This document shows positions 40,956 through 45,617 of a stretch of 45,617 nt of DNA, in pieces. Both the position numbers and the translations under genes were made by a program. Origin of the DNA: CAYUIS01 sp964444825 (GTDB lineage: Bacteria > Chloroflexota > Anaerolineae > B4-G1); NCBI GenBank assembly GCA_964444825.1, contig CAYUIS010000025.1, forward strand, positions 1-45,617, in the 5' to 3' direction. Positions within the stretch are counted from its first letter, which is position 1, and every line of letters begins with the position of its first letter. The notes beneath the pieces were generated by a model. The model did no database searches and had not been told where the DNA came from. It was given only the letters and a program-made list of their open reading frames with translations.

Positions 40956-41759
40956 CTACCGACTGTACTCATTCATCTTGATCAACTCGGTCGACGACTC
41001 GGCCAACCCCACGATCGACCCGATAGGGTGCACGCCCATCAACAGCCGGTTGCGGCGTGGCGTGACCGCGATCAGCATCCCCACCACCTGCCCGGTGTGC
41101 TGGCTCACAAACGGCGATCCGCTCATCATACTGGGATTGAATAACTCGTCCATCAGCACCCACACCGACTTGTCGCCGACCGACTGGACCGTCCCTTCCA
41201 GCACGCGCCTGTCGCCGCGACCATCCCCCAGACCGCTGAATAGCCACACCCGCTCGCCGGGCTGCGGCGCGCCGCGAGGGTCCGGTGTGAGGACAAAACC
41301 GGGGTCGATCGGCTCCGCCGTGTGCATCAACACATAGTCCATCACCATGCGCCAATCCTGCATAGGACGTCCCGGAGGACCGCGCAACGTGTCGAATGCG
41401 GCCACAAACCCCTCCTCGCCCGCCACACGCAGCGCAATCAGATCGATCCGCTCGTCCGGATCGCCGAACGACACACTGTGCGCCGTCGTCACACCGACCG
41501 GCTCCCCGCTCTCCAGCACGACGATGAACCCGCTTCCACGGGCCTGCATCCCGTCCGGATACCGCGCCCACTCCTCCAACCCGACCGACCCGGCAGGTTT
41601 GTCTCCCCGCGGCGCAAGGATCGTCGGTGGGAGCGGGGTCGGAGCCAGGGGTTGCCCGACCGGGGTCTGCGCGACGATCAGGACGAGGCCAACCAGGATG
41701 GCCACGATCGTCGCCGGCAGCGCGATGAGGAATCCCCGTACGACGAACTTGGCGTCCAC
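40956..41759 (-). CDS. Membrane-anchored trypsin-like serine protease
   Basis: The start is GTG 41759, seven bases after the panE stop, with GGGG between them. The 267-aa product has one N-terminal helix (about 8-32), a short Pro-rich linker (PLAPTPLPPT), and a chymotrypsin-fold domain. The candidate triad is His in VTTAHSV (about residue 85), Asp in VMDYVLM, and Ser in MMSGSPFV followed by TGQVVGML. Spacing fits the S1/Do-like peptidases, though the surroundings of the His differ from the usual TAAHC. It is probably an outside-facing protease. It shares a transcript with panE, whose link to it is unclear. Confidence 0.75.
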   Translation of the reverse strand: MDAKFVVRGFLIALPATIVAILVGLVLIVAQTPVGQPLAPTPLPPTILAPRGDKPAGSVGLEEWARYPDGMQARGSGFIVVLESGEPVGVTTAHSVSFGDPDERIDLIALRVAGEEGFVAAFDTLRGPPGRPMQDWRMVMDYVLMHTAEPIDPGFVLTPDPRGAPQPGERVWLFSGLGDGRGDRRVLEGTVQSVGDKSVWVLMDELFNPSMMSGSPFVSQHTGQVVGMLIAVTPRRNRLLMGVHPIGSIVGLAESSTELIKMNEYSR

Positions 41760-41766
41760 CTGCCCC

Positions 41767-42699
41767 CTACGCCACCTGATCCCGCGCCCGCAACTCGGCC
41801 GGCAGCAGGCTGTGGTAGATAAAGGTATGGAGCGGCGTAGCCACGCCGACCCCCTGCCCCAGACGCACCACCGCCCCGTTCTGCGATTCGAGTTCCGAGG
41901 GTCGCCCGGCCATAATGTCGCGCTGCATCGATGCCGTCGCACCTGCGGGCAGGCCATCGATAAGGGCCATCGTCTGATCGACCGATTCCTCGAGTAAGGA
42001 AACCGCGTGAGCCCTCGCCACGACAAGCACCTCCCGCATAGCCTGCTCCAGCATACGGCGCGTCTCGGGCAGGCCGCGCAACACCCCAGCGGGAGCCCGA
42101 GTCACCGCACCCACCCCGCTGAAAGAGGCGATGAACAGGAATTTGCCCCACACGGCGGCCCGTATGTTGAAGGGGATCTCGGCCGTCACCCCTGCTTGGG
42201 CAAAAGCCTGCCGCAGCCGCTCGGCTCGCTCGCTGGGCCGATCATCCAATTCGCCAAAGGCCACGTACGGCTCCAACCCGGCGTGCTGAATGTGGGCCGG
42301 CGCCACGACCGAAGAGACGATGCGACACAGGCCACCCAACACGTGCTCCGCACCCAGCACCGCCGCCAACTGATCTGTTGCTTCCACGCCGTTCTGCAGC
42401 GGCACCACAAACGTCTGTGGCCCGATCAACGGCCCCATCGCCTGCGCAGCCTCGGTCACCTGCCACGCCTTTACGCCGGCCAGGACGACGTCCACCACGC
42501 CGGCCTGTGCCGGGTCGTCAGTCGCCTGGACCGATTCCAGCAAAAAGTCGCCCTTGAGACTCTGTACCCGCAGGCCCTGCTCCAGCAAAGCCCGCAACTG
42601 ATTTCCCCGGGCGATAAACACCACGTCCTCCCCGGCCTGGGCCAGGCGGCCGCCAAAGTACCCGCCCACGGCCCCGGTGCCAAACACTGCGATGCGCAT
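41767..42699 (-). CDS. panE: 2-dehydropantoate 2-reductase family protein
   Basis: A 310-aa NADPH-dependent reductase of the ApbA/PanE family, which makes D-pantoate for coenzyme A synthesis in the cytoplasm. The nucleotide-binding GTGAVGGYFGG is at residues 7-17. The substrate-domain block has KFLFIASFSGVGAVTRAP, with the conserved Lys of the family near residue 180, and RPSELESQNGAV. A strong GAGGAGG precedes the ATG. A promoter with extended -10 lies at 42801-42830, leaving a leader of about 95 bases with a hairpin. Other members of this family act on other 2-oxoacids, so the pantoate role is likely but not certain. Confidence 0.88.
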   Translation of the reverse strand: MRIAVFGTGAVGGYFGGRLAQAGEDVVFIARGNQLRALLEQGLRVQSLKGDFLLESVQATDDPAQAGVVDVVLAGVKAWQVTEAAQAMGPLIGPQTFVVPLQNGVEATDQLAAVLGAEHVLGGLCRIVSSVVAPAHIQHAGLEPYVAFGELDDRPSERAERLRQAFAQAGVTAEIPFNIRAAVWGKFLFIASFSGVGAVTRAPAGVLRGLPETRRMLEQAMREVLVVARAHAVSLLEESVDQTMALIDGLPAGATASMQRDIMAGRPSELESQNGAVVRLGQGVGVATPLHTFIYHSLLPAELRARDQVA

Positions 42700-42760
42700 G
42701 TGAACCTCCTCGCTGATTCTGCCTCGTTCCCGTTACGTCGATCTGCTGCCCTGCGCCAGC

Positions 42761-42787
42761 CCTCTCCCGCCTGGCGAGAGGGAGAGG
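42761..42787 (-). repeat. Hairpin in the panE leader
   Basis: CCTCTCCC and GGGAGAGG (8 bp, perfect) surround an 11-nt loop. It lies between the panE promoter and start codon, so it should be transcribed. CCTCTCCC/GGGAGAGG hairpins also occur as dispersed intergenic elements in many genomes. Confidence 0.5.
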
Positions 42788-42800
42788 ATCGTGCGCTCCT

Positions 42801-42830
42801 ATTCTATCACGCGTCCCGCCGATCAGTCAA
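42801..42830 (-). promoter_or_regulatory. Sigma70-type promoter of panE
   Basis: Minus strand: TTGACT, 18-nt spacer ending TGA, TAGAAT, so it has an extended -10 as well as a good -35. Confidence 0.65.
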
Positions 42831-43013
42831 CCTGACTCAAGCGGGCAAAGCTCAATCGGGAAGGCTTTCTAATGCAACTCTAACGATACGAATACGTATT
42901 TCCAATGTGTCGATGCCATAATCTATCAACACGTAATTTCGGGCGGTGATGTGCGTTGGAATTGATGAAAGCGATCGATGTGCTGACCGATGTAGTTGAA
43001 GAGAGGTGAAAGA
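42831..43013 (+). other. lon upstream region
   Basis: The gene-free stretch between panE and lon is 42700-43013; its panE half is described separately. On the lon side are a perfect 10-bp palindrome AATACGTATT (42891-42900), a weak extended -10 TGC CATAAT (42914-42922), a 14-codon ORF (42965-43009) ending five bases before lon, and the ribosome binding site GAGAGGTG (43001-43008). No CIRCE-type heat-shock operator was found. Confidence 0.5.
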
Positions 43014-45506
43014 ATGCTGTTACCGTTGATCCAAGGAAGAACAACACAAGAACAGGGCGATTGGGACGGCCATACGCCTGATGAACTCCCGGTGCTGCCT
43101 TTGCGTAACGTGGTGGCCTTTCCCTATACCCTGCTCCCTCTATCCGTGGGATTGCCACGATCAGTAAAAATGCTCGAAGAGGTACTCGAAACGAACCGGC
43201 TGTTGGTTCTGGTGGCGATGACTGATCCATCTGTTGAGGAACCGGGGCCTGACGGCGTACACCAAGTCGGCACGTTAGCCCAAATCGAGCGGGCTCTGCG
43301 CACCGACGAGGGCGGCTACCAAATCGTGGTGCGGGGATTGGAGCGGGTTCGTATCGACGAGTGGAAATCGGATGCGCCATACCTGCAGGCGCGGGTGGAT
43401 GTTTATCCCGAGCAGGAGGGGAACGAGACTGAGATGGAGGCGTTGCGACGAGAGACGCTGTCTCTGGCGCGACGATTGGTGACGTTTCTACCTCAAGTGC
43501 CTGAGGGTGTGGTGGACATGCTCGGTCAGATTGCCGACTTGAGCATTCTGCTCTATACCATCGCATCCAACATCCGGCTGGAGATGGAGACCGCCCAGGA
43601 AATCCTGGCAGGCGGCGATCTGGTGGCACAAATGAGATCGCTGCTGAGTGTTATGCAGCGCGAACTAGAGGTGCTCGAGCTTGGCCAGCAGATCCGCGAC
43701 GAGGCCCAGTCTGAGATGGAAAAGACACAGCGGGAATACTATTTGCGCCAACAGTTGAAGGCCATTCAGAAAGAGCTGGGCGAGGACGAAGAGGGGTCCG
43801 ATATCGGAGACTACCGGCGCAAGGTAAAAGAGGCCGAGTTGCCAGAGGAAGCACAGACGGAGGCCGAGCGCGAACTGGACCGACTTTCGCAGATGAACCC
43901 GCAATCGGCTGAAGCTGGCGTCATCAAGACCTACCTGGATTGGCTGACCGACCTGCCGTGGAGCAATCTGTCGGAGGACCACCTTGAGCTGGCCCACGCC
44001 GAGCAGGTGCTGAATGAGGACCACTATGGGCTCGAAAAGGTCAAGGAGCGGATTCTAGAGTTCTTGGCGGTGCGCAAGCTGCGTCTGGAGCGTGGAATAG
44101 AGGATGACGGAGACGAGCGAGCTGCCGCCATCCTATGCTTCGTCGGCCCGCCTGGCGTGGGCAAGACCAGCCTGGGCAGATCAATTGCCCGGGCTCTGGA
44201 GCGGGAGTTTACGCGTATGAGCCTCGGCGGTATGCGGGACGAGGCTGAGATTCGGGGACATCGCCGCACCTACATAGGCGCTATGCCAGGCCGCATCATC
44301 CAGGCTCTCAAACGAGTGGGAACACGCAATCCGGTCTTTATGCTAGATGAGGTGGACAAGATTGGCACAGACTGGCGCGGCGACCCCGCCAGCGCGCTGC
44401 TGGAGGTACTGGATCCGCAACAGAACCACACGTTCCGCGACCACTATCTGGACGTGAATTTTGACCTGAGCCAGGTGCTCTTTATCTGCACGGCCAACAC
44501 GCTGAGCACGATTCCCCCAGCCCTCCGAGACCGGATGGAAGTCATCGAGATCGATGGCTACACCGAGTACGACAAGGTACAGATCGCGCAGGGGTATTTG
44601 GTTCCGCGCCAGATCAGCGTCAACGGTCTCCAGCCAGACGAAGCGGAATTCACCGAGGATGCGTTGAGATCCATCATTCGCGACTATACCCGGGAGGCCG
44701 GTGTGCGCAACATGGAACGCGAGATCGGCCGGGCGCTGCGCAAAGTCGCCACGCGCATCGCCGCGGGCAAGACCGAGCAGAACAACACAATCGATGCAGA
44801 ACAGGTACACGAGTATCTGGGCAAACCTCGCTTCCGCGACGAGACAAAGCTGCGCACCGAACTGCCGGGCGTGGGGACGGGCCTGGCCTGGACACCCACT
44901 GGAGGCTCGGTGCTCTTTGTCGAAGCCAAGACGATGGAAGGCAACGGAAACCTGATCCTCACCGGCCAACTGGGCGACGTGATGAAAGAATCAGCCCGTA
45001 TTGCCCTCAGCTACGTCCAGGGGGAGCTAGAGCGATGGGGTCTGCCCCAGGACGCCCTTGATAACAGGGCCGTCCACTTTCACGTCCCCGCCGGGGCGAT
45101 ACCCAAGGACGGGCCCTCGGCGGGTGTCACGCTGGTGACCGCGCTGGTCTCCGAGTTGACCGGGCGGCACGTACGCCCTCACCTGGGGATGACGGGAGAG
45201 ATCACGCTGCAAGGGCAGGTGCTCCCCGTCGGAGGTATCAAGCAAAAGGTGCTCGCCGCCCACCGGCACGGATTACAGACGGTAATACTGCCCCAGGCCA
45301 ACGAGGTGGATCTGGACGACGTGCCTCAGGAAATCCGGGACGAGCTCACCTTCAAGTTAGTCGAGTACCTGGACGACGTTCTAGAGATGGCTCTTTCCCC
45401 AGAGGTCGAATTCGAGATAACGCCAGATCAGGTATCCGTGACGCCCGTGGAAAAAGTCGTGGACGGCAACGGACGTACGCAACCTGCTGCCCAGCAACCG
45501 TCGTAG
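43014..45506 (+). CDS. lon: ATP-dependent protease Lon (LonA)
   Basis: Lon degrades misfolded and short-lived regulatory proteins in the cytoplasm. The 830-aa protein has the LonA N-terminal domain (about 25-215, starting LPVLPLRNVVAFP), a coiled linker (about 220-300), the AAA+ module (Walker A GPPGVGKTS near 379, Walker B VFMLDEVDKIG), and the protease domain with Ser702 in KDGPSAGVT and Lys743 in VGGIKQKV as the catalytic pair. ATG 43014 is chosen because GAGAGGTG lies five bases upstream; a TTG six codons earlier has no site. A terminator follows the stop. The C-terminal tail after residue 800 is short and Gln-rich. All key residues are present. Confidence 0.95.
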   Translation: MLLPLIQGRTTQEQGDWDGHTPDELPVLPLRNVVAFPYTLLPLSVGLPRSVKMLEEVLETNRLLVLVAMTDPSVEEPGPDGVHQVGTLAQIERALRTDEGGYQIVVRGLERVRIDEWKSDAPYLQARVDVYPEQEGNETEMEALRRETLSLARRLVTFLPQVPEGVVDMLGQIADLSILLYTIASNIRLEMETAQEILAGGDLVAQMRSLLSVMQRELEVLELGQQIRDEAQSEMEKTQREYYLRQQLKAIQKELGEDEEGSDIGDYRRKVKEAELPEEAQTEAERELDRLSQMNPQSAEAGVIKTYLDWLTDLPWSNLSEDHLELAHAEQVLNEDHYGLEKVKERILEFLAVRKLRLERGIEDDGDERAAAILCFVGPPGVGKTSLGRSIARALEREFTRMSLGGMRDEAEIRGHRRTYIGAMPGRIIQALKRVGTRNPVFMLDEVDKIGTDWRGDPASALLEVLDPQQNHTFRDHYLDVNFDLSQVLFICTANTLSTIPPALRDRMEVIEIDGYTEYDKVQIAQGYLVPRQISVNGLQPDEAEFTEDALRSIIRDYTREAGVRNMEREIGRALRKVATRIAAGKTEQNNTIDAEQVHEYLGKPRFRDETKLRTELPGVGTGLAWTPTGGSVLFVEAKTMEGNGNLILTGQLGDVMKESARIALSYVQGELERWGLPQDALDNRAVHFHVPAGAIPKDGPSAGVTLVTALVSELTGRHVRPHLGMTGEITLQGQVLPVGGIKQKVLAAHRHGLQTVILPQANEVDLDDVPQEIRDELTFKLVEYLDDVLEMALSPEVEFEITPDQVSVTPVEKVVDGNGRTQPAAQQPS

Positions 45507-45541
45507 CATAAAGCGGCAGCCTGATCGGAAACATGACCCAC

Positions 45542-45576
45542 AGAGCCCTGGGAATGGTCTTCCTAGGGCTCTTGCA
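45542..45576 (+). terminator. Intrinsic terminator after lon
   Basis: AGAGCCCT-GGGAA pairs with TTCCT-AGGGCTCT (13 pairs, one G/T) around TGGTC. The T-rich TTGCATTT follows. It begins 36 bases after the lon stop. Confidence 0.75.
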
Positions 45577-45617
45577 TTTGGTCTGTATCCCAAGGCTGTT
45601 GTGCTAGGCCTGCCCTT

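Overview
The window looks like a scaffolded contig of a GC-rich member of the Chloroflexota (Anaerolineae/Caldilineae-like), probably from a metagenome. This is inferred from a korDABC cluster followed by a BTAD/MalT-like giant regulator, secreted proteins with parallel beta-helix, DUF11 and CARDB parts and the YLPLMVR-type motif, a GH99-like protein, and an Atg22/UMF1 transporter. Two runs of exactly 100 N (4290-4389 and 39428-39527) are placeholder gaps, and each interrupts a gene. No rRNA, tRNA or CRISPR was seen.

Region 1 (1-11.7 kb): the 3' part of a Cu+ P1B ATPase, an unknown membrane protein, a hybrid REC-GAF-histidine kinase divergent from a UMF1-family MFS transporter, an FGGY sugar kinase, a Ca2+-type P2A ATPase and rsgA. 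An 82-bp MITE-like element with terminal inverted repeats and a perfect 9-bp target duplication lies between the transporter and the sugar kinase. rsgA has a consensus promoter and a 10-codon leader ORF that carries the only good ribosome binding site.

Region 2 (11.9-18.8 kb): a 55-aa membrane protein with its own ribosome binding site and hairpin terminator, then korD-A-B-C (2-oxoacid:ferredoxin oxidoreductase, overlapping genes) and a 1185-aa BTAD-STAND-TPR regulator. This is an anaerobic carbon-metabolism operon with a putative regulator at its end.

Region 3 (18.9-29.6 kb): a 3200-aa secreted protein with two beta-helix domains, about fifteen Ig-like repeats (eight of them near-identical 113-aa units), a YLPLMVR motif and a C-terminal CARDB-like domain. 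A small Trp-rich secreted protein follows in the same direction. Upstream is a candidate regulatory array: a long-spacer promoter, an inverted repeat and 15-bp direct repeats one 31-bp step apart.

Region 4 (29.6-45.6 kb): a macrodomain hydrolase and truD; a site-2 protease with CBS domains; an envelope operon (G5-domain/propeller lipoprotein, O-antigen-ligase-like protein, DUF4230 protein) divergent from an acyl-CoA dehydrogenase through promoters that share one -35 box; a four-helix membrane protein; a GH99-like hydrolase; a membrane-anchored trypsin-like protease with panE; and Lon protease with a terminator.

Most reliable new items: the MITE-like element, the shared -35 divergent promoter with a probable leaderless lipoprotein transcript, the rsgA leader ORF, the 55-aa gene, and the giant repeat protein with its regulatory region. 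Promoters and hairpins were read by eye and are predictions.
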